From positions 134,501 to 198,500 of the forward strand of contig NZ_JACGAG010000001.1 of the NCBI RefSeq assembly GCF_014050525.1: 64,000 nucleotides of DNA. Reading direction: 5' to 3'. This document shows positions 28,866 to 37,213 of this stretch, in pieces. The position numbers and the translations under genes are program-made. The DNA is from Clostridium sp. cel8 (GTDB lineage: Bacteria > Bacillota > Clostridia > Clostridiales > Clostridiaceae). A model generated the notes under the pieces. The model did not search any database. It was not told the origin of the DNA and worked only from the letters and a program-made list of their open reading frames with translations. Position 1 is the stretch's first letter; the number at the start of each line of letters is the position of its first letter.

Positions 28866-29918
28866 ATGAATAAAGATATAAATTTATTATCTGAAGAAAA
28901 TGTAAAAAAATATGTACTTCCTTATTATGACCTTCAAAATGCCAATTTAAGTAGAATAAAATTTAAAAATACAGATAAACAAAGAGCAGTATACAAAGTA
29001 GACTGTGAAGATAAAAGCTACTGTTTGAAAAAAGTGTATTTTGATGAATCAAATTTACTATTTGTATACTCTGCAGTTGAATGGCTTTATAGAAATAATA
29101 TAAAAGTTCCAAGAATACTACCTACAATTAAAAGAAGTAGATTTGTAAATTATGAAAATATGTTATTTATACTAACTCCATGGATATTAGGTGAAAAGTG
29201 CAATTATGACAATATAAATGATGTAAATTCCGCTATATTAAATCTATCACAAATGCATAATTTTACAAAAAAATTTGTTCCTATTTTAGGAAGTAACGAT
29301 AGAAAAAACTTCGAAGCTATACATCTATCTTTTGAAAAACATTTTCAGCAACTTTTAAAATGTTCAAATTTAGCCTTCGACTATAGAGATAAATTTTCAA
29401 ATCTTTTTTTAGAAAATTTCAATATAAATTGTATGCTAGCAGAAATATCTGTTAAAGTATCTCAAACAATAAACTACAATAGATTACATTCATCTTTATG
29501 TCATCTAGATTATGTAAATAAAAATATAATATTTGACAATGATAAAAACATATGGACTATAGATTTTGACAAATGCAGCATAGCTTATTGTTCTCACGAC
29601 ATATCATATTTTCTAAGAAGATTCTTAAAACGTACAAATACAAATTGGAATATAAACTATACAATAAACTGCTTGAATTTATATGAAAAAACATTTTCCT
29701 TAAATTTAGATGACTATAAATATATAATTTCATATTTGTCTTTTCCTCAGAAATTCTGGAAAATATCAAGAGATTATTATAATAATATAAGCAAGTGCAA
29801 TCACAACTCATTTTTTTATTTGCTTAAAAAGGCATCAAATAACACAGAAACTCAATTAAAATTTATAATTGAATTTGGTAAATATGTAGAAAAAAAGTTC
29901 AATACTTCTTTAATCTAA
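28866..29918 (+). CDS. CotS-like spore coat kinase-fold protein
   Basis: 350 residues with an aminoglycoside-phosphotransferase-like fold (COG2334 group), as in CotS/CotI/YutH spore coat proteins. Visible parts: YKVDCEDKSYCLKKV (the Lys strand), FILTPWILGEKCNYDN (hinge), LCHLDYVNKNIIFD (catalytic loop, HxDxxxxN) and WTIDFDKCSIAYCSHDISYFLRR (the metal Asp region). Catalytic Asp and Asn are kept, so it might be an active kinase on a small molecule. A role in coat or sporulation is inferred from the family. AGGGG lies 10 bases before the ATG. Confidence 0.8.
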   Translation: MNKDINLLSEENVKKYVLPYYDLQNANLSRIKFKNTDKQRAVYKVDCEDKSYCLKKVYFDESNLLFVYSAVEWLYRNNIKVPRILPTIKRSRFVNYENMLFILTPWILGEKCNYDNINDVNSAILNLSQMHNFTKKFVPILGSNDRKNFEAIHLSFEKHFQQLLKCSNLAFDYRDKFSNLFLENFNINCMLAEISVKVSQTINYNRLHSSLCHLDYVNKNIIFDNDKNIWTIDFDKCSIAYCSHDISYFLRRFLKRTNTNWNINYTINCLNLYEKTFSLNLDDYKYIISYLSFPQKFWKISRDYYNNISKCNHNSFFYLLKKASNNTETQLKFIIEFGKYVEKKFNTSLI

Positions 29919-29938
29919 ATAAGCCCTCTAGAAGAATT

Positions 29939-29970
29939 AAAAAAAGTACCATTAAATGGTACTTTTTTTA
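29939..29970. terminator. Bidirectional terminator between cotS-like and ppdK
   Basis: AAAAAAGTACCATT and its complement, with a two-base loop. The A and T runs on each side act as T tracts for both converging genes. Confidence 0.85.
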
Positions 29971-30006
29971 ATTGCAAATCATATACAATTAATTTATTAA
30001 AGACTA

Positions 30007-32637
30007 CTAGCGTGGATTCTTTACCTGTGCTTGAGCTGCAGCAAGTCTTGCTAGTGGAACTCTAAATGGTGAACATGAAACATAATCAAGTCCTATATTG
30101 TGGAAGAACTCTACAGATGAAGGATCTCCACCATGTTCTCCACATACACCAAGATGTATATCTGGTCTTGTTTTCTTTCCAAGCTTAACAGCCATATCTA
30201 CAAGTTTTCCTACACCTTTTTGATCAACTTTCTGGAATGGATCAGATTCATATATCTTTTTATCATAATAGTAATTCAAGAATTTACCTGCATCATCTCT
30301 TGAAAAACCAAATGTCATTTGAGTCAAGTCATTTGTTCCAAATGAGAAGAATTCAGCTTCTTCAGCTATCTTATCTGCAGTAACAGCTGCTCTTGGTATT
30401 TCTATCATAGTTCCTACTGTATATTTTAAATCTACTCCAGATTTTTCTATTATCTCATTGGCAACTTTTACAACTACATCTTTAACATACTTTAATTCTT
30501 TAACTTCTCCTACAAGTGGTATCATTATTTCTGGTACAATATTATATCCTTTTCTCTTCTTTACATCTATAGCTGCTTCAATAACAGCTCTTGTTTGCAT
30601 TTCTGCTATTTCAGGATATGAAACAGCAAGTCTACATCCTCTATGTCCCATCATAGGATTAAATTCGTGTAGTGAATCTACAGTTGCTTTAAGTTCATCA
30701 AAGCTTACATTCATTTCCTTTGCTAAAGCTTTTATATCCTCATCTTCAGTAGGAAGGAATTCATGAAGAGGTGGATCCAAAAATCTTATTGTAACCGGTC
30801 TGCCTTCCATTGCCTCATATATACCTATAAAATCACTTTTTTGCATTGGAAGTATACTATTTAATGCATCTCTTCTATGTTCTTCATCACTTGAAAGTAT
30901 CATCTTTCTAACTGCAGGTATTCTGTCCTCATCAAAAAACATATGTTCTGTTCTGCAAAGTCCTACTCCTTCAGCACCAAATTTAACTGCTTGTTTTGCA
31001 TCTCTTGGAGTATCTGCATTTGTTCTTATCTTAAGTTTTCTAACTTCATCAGCCCAGGACATAAACTCTTCAAAATATCCTGTTATTTCAGGTGCTGCAG
31101 TCTTTATTGCTTGACCGTATACATTTCCTGTACTTCCATCAAGGGATATATAATCTCCTTCTTTATAAGTTTTTCCAAGAACCTCTATCTTCTTTTCTTC
31201 CTCATTTATATTTATATCTCCGCATCCAGCTACACAGCATGTTCCCATTCCTCTTGCTACAACTGCAGCATGGGATGTCATTCCTCCTCTTACTGTAAGT
31301 ATACCTTCTGCTGCTGCCATTCCTTCTATATCTTCAGGAGAAGTTTCAAGTCTTACTAAAATTACTTTTTCTCCAAGTTCATGATGCTTCTTTGCTGCAG
31401 TTGCAGAAAAATATATTTTTCCACAAGCAGCTCCAGGTGATGCTGGAAGTCCAGTTGCAATTACTGCTGCTTTTTTTAATTCGTTTTCATCAAAGTTTGG
31501 ATGAAGAAGAGTATCAAGCTGCTTAGGATCAACTTTAAGCAAAGCTTCATTTTTAGTTATAAGTCCCTCTTTTACCATATCAACTGCTACTTTAAGTGCT
31601 GCCTGGGCAGTTCTTTTACCATTTCTAGTCTGAAGGAAATACAATTTACCTTGTTCTATTGTAAACTCCATATCTTGCATATCTTTGTAATGCTTTTCTA
31701 AGTTATTAGCAATTTTTATAAACTGATCATAACATTCAGGAAGATCTTCTTTTAATTTAGCTATAGGTTGAGGTGTTCTAATTCCTGCAACAACATCTTC
31801 ACCTTGTGCATTTATCAGATATTCACCAAATATAGCTTTTTCTCCTGTTGCAGGATTTCTTGTAAAAGCAACTCCTGTACCAGATGTATCTCCCATATTT
31901 CCAAATACCATAGATTGAACGTTTACAGCAGTTCCCCAAGATCCAGAAATATCATTCAATCTTCTATATACTATTGCTCTAGGATTATTCCATGATCTAA
32001 ATACAGCTGTAATTGCTTCTATTAACTGTTCTCTTGGATCCTGTGGAAAATCCTTTCCTATATCTTCTTTATATATCTTTTTAAATCTTACTATAACGTT
32101 CTTTAAGTCCTCTTCTGTTAACTCAGTATCAAATTTAACACCTTTTGAATCTTTAATCTCATCTAATACATCTTCAAATTTTCTCTTTTCAATTCCTTTA
32201 ACAACATCTGAAAACATTTGTATAAATCTTCTATAAGAATCATACGCAAATCTTTGATTGTTAGTAAGTTTTCCTAATGCTTGTACAGAATTATCATTTA
32301 AGCCTAAGTTTAATATTGTATCCATCATTCCTGGCATAGATACTCTGGCTCCAGATCTTACTGAAACAAGAAGTGGATTTTCATTGCTTCCAAATTTCTT
32401 TCCTGTAGCTTCTTCTACTTTTTTGAGATTAGAATAAATTTCATCCACAATCTTATCATTTATAGTCTTATTATCTTCATAGTATTTTGTGCATGCCTCT
32501 GTAGTTACAGTAAATCCATATGGAACGGGGATTCCTAGGTTTGTCATTTCTGCTAAATTAGCACCTTTTCCACCAAGTAGATTCCTCATTTTAGCATTTC
32601 CTTCATTGAAAAGATAGACATATTTTTTATCTTCCAT
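30007..32637 (-). CDS. ppdK: Pyruvate, phosphate dikinase
   Basis: 876 residues, the usual length. It interconverts pyruvate, ATP and Pi with PEP, AMP and PPi. The order is: N-terminal ATP-grasp domain (LGGKGANLAEM, SGARVSMPGMMDTILNLG), the swivelling phospho-His domain with GGMTSHAAVVARGMGTCCV (catalytic His and its Thr partner), and the C-terminal PEP/pyruvate barrel (GLCRTEHMFF, NPMMGHRGCRL, GTNDLTQMTFGFSRDD, LGVCGEHGGDP). In clostridia it can serve PEP formation or PPi-linked glycolysis. It lies 71 bases downstream of a CcpN-like repressor gene, which suggests shared control. Confidence 0.96.
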   Translation of the reverse strand: MEDKKYVYLFNEGNAKMRNLLGGKGANLAEMTNLGIPVPYGFTVTTEACTKYYEDNKTINDKIVDEIYSNLKKVEEATGKKFGSNENPLLVSVRSGARVSMPGMMDTILNLGLNDNSVQALGKLTNNQRFAYDSYRRFIQMFSDVVKGIEKRKFEDVLDEIKDSKGVKFDTELTEEDLKNVIVRFKKIYKEDIGKDFPQDPREQLIEAITAVFRSWNNPRAIVYRRLNDISGSWGTAVNVQSMVFGNMGDTSGTGVAFTRNPATGEKAIFGEYLINAQGEDVVAGIRTPQPIAKLKEDLPECYDQFIKIANNLEKHYKDMQDMEFTIEQGKLYFLQTRNGKRTAQAALKVAVDMVKEGLITKNEALLKVDPKQLDTLLHPNFDENELKKAAVIATGLPASPGAACGKIYFSATAAKKHHELGEKVILVRLETSPEDIEGMAAAEGILTVRGGMTSHAAVVARGMGTCCVAGCGDININEEEKKIEVLGKTYKEGDYISLDGSTGNVYGQAIKTAAPEITGYFEEFMSWADEVRKLKIRTNADTPRDAKQAVKFGAEGVGLCRTEHMFFDEDRIPAVRKMILSSDEEHRRDALNSILPMQKSDFIGIYEAMEGRPVTIRFLDPPLHEFLPTEDEDIKALAKEMNVSFDELKATVDSLHEFNPMMGHRGCRLAVSYPEIAEMQTRAVIEAAIDVKKRKGYNIVPEIMIPLVGEVKELKYVKDVVVKVANEIIEKSGVDLKYTVGTMIEIPRAAVTADKIAEEAEFFSFGTNDLTQMTFGFSRDDAGKFLNYYYDKKIYESDPFQKVDQKGVGKLVDMAVKLGKKTRPDIHLGVCGEHGGDPSSVEFFHNIGLDYVSCSPFRVPLARLAAAQAQVKNPR

Positions 32638-32682
32638 GAAATACGCATCTCCTTTTTTGTAATATTTACATTTGATTATATA

Positions 32683-32702
32683 TAAACGGAATATTTCCGT
32701 TC
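32683..32702 (-). promoter_or_regulatory. Small inverted repeat before ppdK
   Basis: AACGGAAATATTCCGTT palindrome in the 71-bp space between the CcpN-like gene and ppdK. It could be an operator or a weak hairpin; no T tract follows. Function unknown. Confidence 0.3.
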
Positions 32703-32708
32703 ATTGCC

Positions 32709-33350
32709 TTATTCATTTTCACCAATTTTTACAAAAAGTCTTGTTATATTAGTTTTCGAAACTTTTCCAACTATCTTAAGTTTATCTTTTGAATTATCCC
32801 CAAATACTTCTACAACTGGAAGACTATCCACTTCATGTTCAATTATCTTCTTAGCAGCAGTATAAGCAGAATCATTACGTTTTACAAATACTATATTAGG
32901 CATTCTTGTCATTATTATTCCAACTGGTACCTTATGCATATCAGTACCACCTATAGCTATTTTTAAAAAATCCTTTCGTGAAACAGCACCAATTAAAACA
33001 CCATTATTCTCTATAAAAAGAGTACCAACATCATTCAAAAATAGATTTACTATTGCATCATAGAGCGTTGTATTTTCATCAACTACAATAGGTTTTGACA
33101 TTATATCTTCAACACATATATTTCTTATATAATCATATAAAAGGCTATAAGATGGCTTATTAGCATATATATAACCAACCTTTGGTTTAGCTTCCAGTAT
33201 TCCAGTCATTGTGAGTACAGATAAATCTGACCTAAGTGCAGCTCTTGTAACTCCAACTTTTTCTGCAAGTTGCTCACTTGTTATAGGCGCATGTTTCTTA
33301 ACTAATTCCATTATTTTTTCCTGTCTATGTGAAAATTTAATACTGTCCAC
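32709..33350 (-). CDS. ccpN: CcpN-like transcriptional regulator with HTH and two CBS domains
   Basis: 213 residues. An N-terminal winged helix (RQEKIMELVKKHAPITSEQLAEKVGVTRAALRSDLSVLTMTGILEAKPKVGY) is followed by two CBS domains (about 78-135 and 145-205) that in B. subtilis CcpN sense nucleotides. CcpN represses gluconeogenic genes when glycolysis runs. The next gene is ppdK, a PEP-forming enzyme, a fitting target. The start is GTG and aligns with the Bacillus protein end, although GAGAGAGG is very close to it. The PPDK-regulator gene yqfL, next to ccpN in Bacillus, is missing here. Confidence 0.85.
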   Translation of the reverse strand: MDSIKFSHRQEKIMELVKKHAPITSEQLAEKVGVTRAALRSDLSVLTMTGILEAKPKVGYIYANKPSYSLLYDYIRNICVEDIMSKPIVVDENTTLYDAIVNLFLNDVGTLFIENNGVLIGAVSRKDFLKIAIGGTDMHKVPVGIIMTRMPNIVFVKRNDSAYTAAKKIIEHEVDSLPVVEVFGDNSKDKLKIVGKVSKTNITRLFVKIGENE

Positions 33351-33552
33351 CCTCTCTCAGTGTAGTACGCAATATTGTTAAAAAGTCAATCAAATAATAA
33401 AAATTACAATACTCAATTAACTCTTAGAAACATTATACCATTATATATGAATAAATAGTATAGCATTTTTAATTTTTTATTTATAAAATTAAAATAAAAA
33501 TGCCTTACGCACTACACAAATCAATGGTAATACTATAATTTTATATGTTATA

Positions 33553-34170
33553 CTAATTATTTTTATCTCCAGTATCTTTTTTATCACTAGAGTTTTCATT
33601 ATCAGCTACATCTTCATTTATATCATCAAAATTAACTGTATATTTATAAATATTCTCTGTGTTATCACTATTCTCCTTCTTTGTAAACTTATTTCTCACA
33701 GATGATACTGTATTAAAAATTTTATCCTTAACATCATTTACTGTGTCATCAGATACATTTTTTATTATCTTATTAACAACTTCCACTGATCCATCATCTC
33801 GCGTTACCTCTATTGTTACTTTTGTAAATACAGCTGTAAGTATACCAATTGCAATTAAAGGAGGCCAAACAAGTGCTGTAAGTGTAGCAACAATACCTGC
33901 ATTTACGGGAATATCAACAACTGTCTTATCGTCTTTTTTTATTTTTATTCTATTTACATTTCCCTTTTCAACTGTATCCTTAAGCCATTTTATAAATTCA
34001 TCCTTTGTTGTGTATGTGTCATTTCTATTAAAATCATTTGTCTTTTCAATATATATAAGTGCATCAACTACATTTGCATTACAAGCCTCTAATGCTTCTT
34101 TTGCTTCTGCATAACTTACTCCAGTCCTATCTCGTATAATATCAATTTTTTCTAAAGTTATTTCACTCAT
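33553..34170 (-). CDS. DUF4342 / UBA-like domain protein
   Basis: 205 residues. The N-terminal about 45 residues are a UBA-like fold (EKIDIIRDRTGVSYAEAKEALEACNANVVDALIYIE), as in EF-Ts and DUF4342 proteins. Residues about 65-120 are the DUF4342 part, with a hydrophobic hairpin (VNAGIVATLTALVWPPLIAIGILTAVF) that may insert in the membrane. The last about 60 residues are acidic and low in complexity (NSSDKKDTGDKNN). Function unknown. AGGAGAGG precedes the ATG. It follows recO by 26 bases, so it is likely cotranscribed. Confidence 0.75.
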   Translation of the reverse strand: MSEITLEKIDIIRDRTGVSYAEAKEALEACNANVVDALIYIEKTNDFNRNDTYTTKDEFIKWLKDTVEKGNVNRIKIKKDDKTVVDIPVNAGIVATLTALVWPPLIAIGILTAVFTKVTIEVTRDDGSVEVVNKIIKNVSDDTVNDVKDKIFNTVSSVRNKFTKKENSDNTENIYKYTVNFDDINEDVADNENSSDKKDTGDKNN

Positions 34171-34196
34171 TTTATCCTCTCCTTTTACTAACAGTT

Positions 34197-34946
34197 TTAA
34201 TTTTTAAAATCAGATAAAAGTTTTAAAGTTTTAAGACTCTTTGGGCTTCTAAAGTAATTTTGAGAGATAATCATCGAAAGAATTTTTTCTAGTTCATCCT
34301 TTATTTCTCTTGATAAATTTACTCTATATACCTTTTCTAAACTAACCTTTGAAATATACTTCAATGCGTTAAAAGTGGAGTTTTTTATAGATATGCCATT
34401 TACCTTTTTACACTCATCACATACTCCACCAAGATATTGCATGCTCAAATAGTTTGAAGTAGAAATCTTTTTTTTACATATAGCACAACTATCAAAATTA
34501 AGCCCATAACCTGTAGCTTTCAATATTTTAATTTCAAAAGCTCTCGCCAAAGTTTCAATATCCACTGCATGATTTTTCATAAGATAGAATGCAGTGACAA
34601 GATTCATAAACAAAAACTCACTTTTTTCTTCATAATCCATTCCTATATCCACCAGTTCACAAAAATAAGAAGCATATGTTAGAGTATCTAAATCATCAAG
34701 AAGATCCTGAAATGAATCTATTAAATTGCTTTCATCTATGACATAAAATTTTTTTGACTTATATAGTACATAATCTCCATAAGAAAATGGAAGTGTTGTA
34801 GAAAAAAGTTTGTTTCTAGTTCTTTTTACCCCCTTGGCTATAGTAGATATTTTTCCCAGTTTTTCTGTAAACAGCCAAACTATTTTATCATTTTCCTTTA
34901 TGTCTTGAGTTTTAATTATAACTGCTCGTGTTTTAAGTATACTCAG
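34197..34946 (-). CDS. recO: DNA repair protein RecO, probable CTG start
   Basis: About 249 residues. It has an N-terminal OB fold ([31 protein letters not shown]), a helical part, and a zinc site CAICKK ... YLGGVCDEC. It helps RecR load RecA on SSB-coated DNA. No ATG or GTG is available near the family's N-terminus. A TTG at 34961 would put GGGAG inside the coding region with no ribosome site upstream. A CTG at 34946 has GGGAG 8 bases upstream and gives the N-terminus expected for the family, so I chose it. It starts about 24 bases after the era stop. Confidence 0.88.
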   Translation of the reverse strand: MSILKTRAVIIKTQDIKENDKIVWLFTEKLGKISTIAKGVKRTRNKLFSTTLPFSYGDYVLYKSKKFYVIDESNLIDSFQDLLDDLDTLTYASYFCELVDIGMDYEEKSEFLFMNLVTAFYLMKNHAVDIETLARAFEIKILKATGYGLNFDSCAICKKKISTSNYLSMQYLGGVCDECKKVNGISIKNSTFNALKYISKVSLEKVYRVNLSREIKDELEKILSMIISQNYFRSPKSLKTLKLLSDFKN

Positions 34947-34970
34947 AAAACCATCTCCCAATATTTCTAT

Positions 34971-35849
34971 TTACTTATATCCAAGCTCCTTTAAAAGCCC
35001 AGTACTATCTCTCCATTCTTTTTTAACTTTAACCCATACATTTAAGTATACCTTAGAGCCTAAGAATTTCTCCATATCCTGTCTTGCATAAGTTGATATT
35101 CTCTTTAACATAGATCCATTTTTTCCTATTATTATTCCCTTATGAGAGGGCTTTTCACAAAGAAGATTGGCTTCTATATCATAAATATTTTTTTTCTTTT
35201 TCATAGATACTATCTCAACTGCTATACCATGTGGTACTTCTTCAGAAAGAAGTTTTAAGGCCTTTTCTCTTATAATTTCAGATATAACAAATCTCTCCTG
35301 TTTATCTATTATCATATCATCAGGATAATATTTAGGTCCTTCTTTCATATATTTTACTATTGTATCTTTAAGTTCATCTAAATTTTTATCTTTCAACGCA
35401 GATATAGGAATATACTCTTTAAAATCAAACTTCTCTGAATAGACTTTAAGTGTTTTTGCAACTTTTTCATGAGAATTCTCATCTATTTTATTAAGAATCA
35501 TAAATACTGGAACATTGCATTTTTCTAACACATCTAATATAATTTGATCTCCCTTTTTTATTTCACCTTCTGGAGTAGTTAAAAATAAAACTAGATCTAC
35601 ATCATTTAAAGATTCCTTTGCAGATTTAACCATATATTCACCTAATTTATGTTTAGGATCATGCACTCCTGGAGTGTCTACAAATACTAATTGAAAATTC
35701 TTCTCCGTGAGTATTGCTTGTATATTATTTCTAGTTGTCTGTGGTCTACATGATACTATTGATATTTTTTCTCCAATTAACCTATTTAGTAAAGTAGACT
35801 TTCCCACATTAGGTCTTCCTATTATAGTTATAAATCCTGATTTAAACAT
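34971..35849 (-). CDS. era: GTPase Era
   Basis: 292 residues. The G domain shows [12 protein letters not shown] (G1), [13 protein letters not shown] (G3), NKID (G4) and SALK (G5). The C-terminal KH domain (about 205-285) has [15 protein letters not shown]. It binds the 3' end of 16S rRNA and aids 30S assembly. AAGGAG precedes the ATG by 7 bases. It lies between the dgkA/PAP2 fusion and recO, as in other Firmicutes apart from the missing cdd. Confidence 0.97.
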   Translation of the reverse strand: MFKSGFITIIGRPNVGKSTLLNRLIGEKISIVSCRPQTTRNNIQAILTEKNFQLVFVDTPGVHDPKHKLGEYMVKSAKESLNDVDLVLFLTTPEGEIKKGDQIILDVLEKCNVPVFMILNKIDENSHEKVAKTLKVYSEKFDFKEYIPISALKDKNLDELKDTIVKYMKEGPKYYPDDMIIDKQERFVISEIIREKALKLLSEEVPHGIAVEIVSMKKKKNIYDIEANLLCEKPSHKGIIIGKNGSMLKRISTYARQDMEKFLGSKVYLNVWVKVKKEWRDSTGLLKELGYK

Positions 35850-35952
35850 ATGTATTCTCCTTATTTTTTTGAATCTGTTTGTATAAATATTTTAGGTAAT
35901 ATCCCATATTTTATTCATCTAACATCATTTTTATATTTCCAATTAAAAAAAA

Positions 35953-36645
35953 CTACCCAAATATTTTAAAAAGCAAAACAGTTATAAGCATGCCCAAAAC
36001 TGCTCCCCAAAATACTTCTGATATAGAATGCACTTCTGAGTCAACTCTACTTTGGGCAACTATAAAAGCTAACAAAAAACTAAGTACAACTACTATAAAA
36101 TCTTTAGATATAAGTGCAATCATAGTAGCTATTGAAAATGATATAGTACTATGACCACTTGGCATACCTCCTTTTAGAGGCGTTCCTTCTCCAAATATAG
36201 CCTTTATAATTATGGTAGATATACACACAATTACAAGTATTATAAATACAGTATACGGACTTGCAGTTCTAACCTTTCTCATAAGTACAAAGTTCATATA
36301 CCTCAATTTATCCCAAAATATTATATAACCTACTAATACAGCATTTATTGCAGTTACAAGAACTCCCCCTGCTGCTACATTCTTTGCAATTTTTGCTAGT
36401 GGATGATAGTAATTTGTAGTAGCATCTATTGCAAATTCTACAGCTGTGTTGAAAAGCTCAGCCATTATTACCATAGTTATAGTTATAGCCAATATTTCGA
36501 TTTTGCTCAAGTCATAAAAGAAACATAGAGTAAGCACCAAAAGTGCAACTACCATATGAATTCTCATATTTCTCTGAGTTCTTACAGAATATATTATTCC
36601 CTCTATAGCATAATTAAAACTATCTAAAAGTTTTTTAACTTTCAT
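35953..36645 (-). CDS. Undecaprenol kinase (DgkA) fused to a PAP2 phosphatase
   Basis: 230 residues, a fusion of two membrane enzymes. Residues 1-115 are a Gram-positive DgkA-type lipid kinase: FNYAIEGIIYSVRTQRNMRIH, then EILAITITMVIMAELFNTAVEFAIDATT and the HPLAKIAKNVAAGGVL motif. Residues about 130-230 are a short PAP2 domain, with PSGHSTISFS (motif 2) and RVDSEVHSISEVFWGAVLG (motif 3); motif 1 (KxxxxxxRP) is only weakly represented. In Firmicutes the kinase acts on undecaprenol, and PAP2 enzymes dephosphorylate undecaprenyl pyrophosphate. One protein may thus feed both lipid-carrier pools. It follows ybeY by 61 bases. Confidence 0.85.
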   Translation of the reverse strand: MKVKKLLDSFNYAIEGIIYSVRTQRNMRIHMVVALLVLTLCFFYDLSKIEILAITITMVIMAELFNTAVEFAIDATTNYYHPLAKIAKNVAAGGVLVTAINAVLVGYIIFWDKLRYMNFVLMRKVRTASPYTVFIILVIVCISTIIIKAIFGEGTPLKGGMPSGHSTISFSIATMIALISKDFIVVVLSFLLAFIVAQSRVDSEVHSISEVFWGAVLGMLITVLLFKIFG

Positions 36646-36706
36646 GTTAATTCCTCTTTTATATGTAAAGTATATTTAATCAATATATTATAAATTAGAA
36701 ATCACA

Positions 36707-37201
36707 TTATAACTTAAATACTTTTAAAATTTCTTCCTCCCTACTTCTCATAACTTTTTTTTCATCTTCTTTCATGTGGTCATATCCTAAAAGATGGAGC
36801 ACAGAATGAACTGTCAAATAGCATACTTCTCTTAAAAATGAATGTTCAAATTCTATACTTTGTTCCTTTGCCTTTTCAAGTGAAAGTGCAATATCTCCAA
36901 GGACTAAATTGCCACAATCTAGATCACTTTCTTTAAAGTCATACCCTACATAAGTTTCTTTGAATACTTTACCATCTTGATACTCAAGCATTGGAAAAGA
37001 AAGCACATCAGTTTCTCTATCTATATGCCTAGTATCTCGATTTATAACCTTTATTTTTTCATTGTCAACAAGTATCATACTGACTTCACAAGGTATACTT
37101 ACCATTTCTTCTTTTAAAGCACATTCAATAACATTCTTTATTGTATTTTCAAGTTCATCTGTAACTTCTATTTTCGATTGTCTATTATCTATAAAAATCA
37201 T
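36707..37201 (-). CDS. ybeY: Endoribonuclease YbeY
   Basis: 164 residues. The zinc site [16 protein letters not shown] gives the family's H3xH5xH pattern. The [19 protein letters not shown] region with the conserved Arg and TDVLSFP is also present. It takes part in 16S rRNA 3' end maturation and ribosome quality control. GGAGG precedes the ATG by about 6 bases. It follows pgpH by 12 bases. Confidence 0.96.
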   Translation of the reverse strand: MIFIDNRQSKIEVTDELENTIKNVIECALKEEMVSIPCEVSMILVDNEKIKVINRDTRHIDRETDVLSFPMLEYQDGKVFKETYVGYDFKESDLDCGNLVLGDIALSLEKAKEQSIEFEHSFLREVCYLTVHSVLHLLGYDHMKEDEKKVMRSREEEILKVFKL

Positions 37202-37213
37202 ATTACTCCTCCA

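Noticed and set aside
30943-31359. A 138-codon plus-strand frame with many Cys and Ser
   Set aside because: It is antisense to ppdK, has no ribosome site and an improbable composition; a shadow of the real gene.
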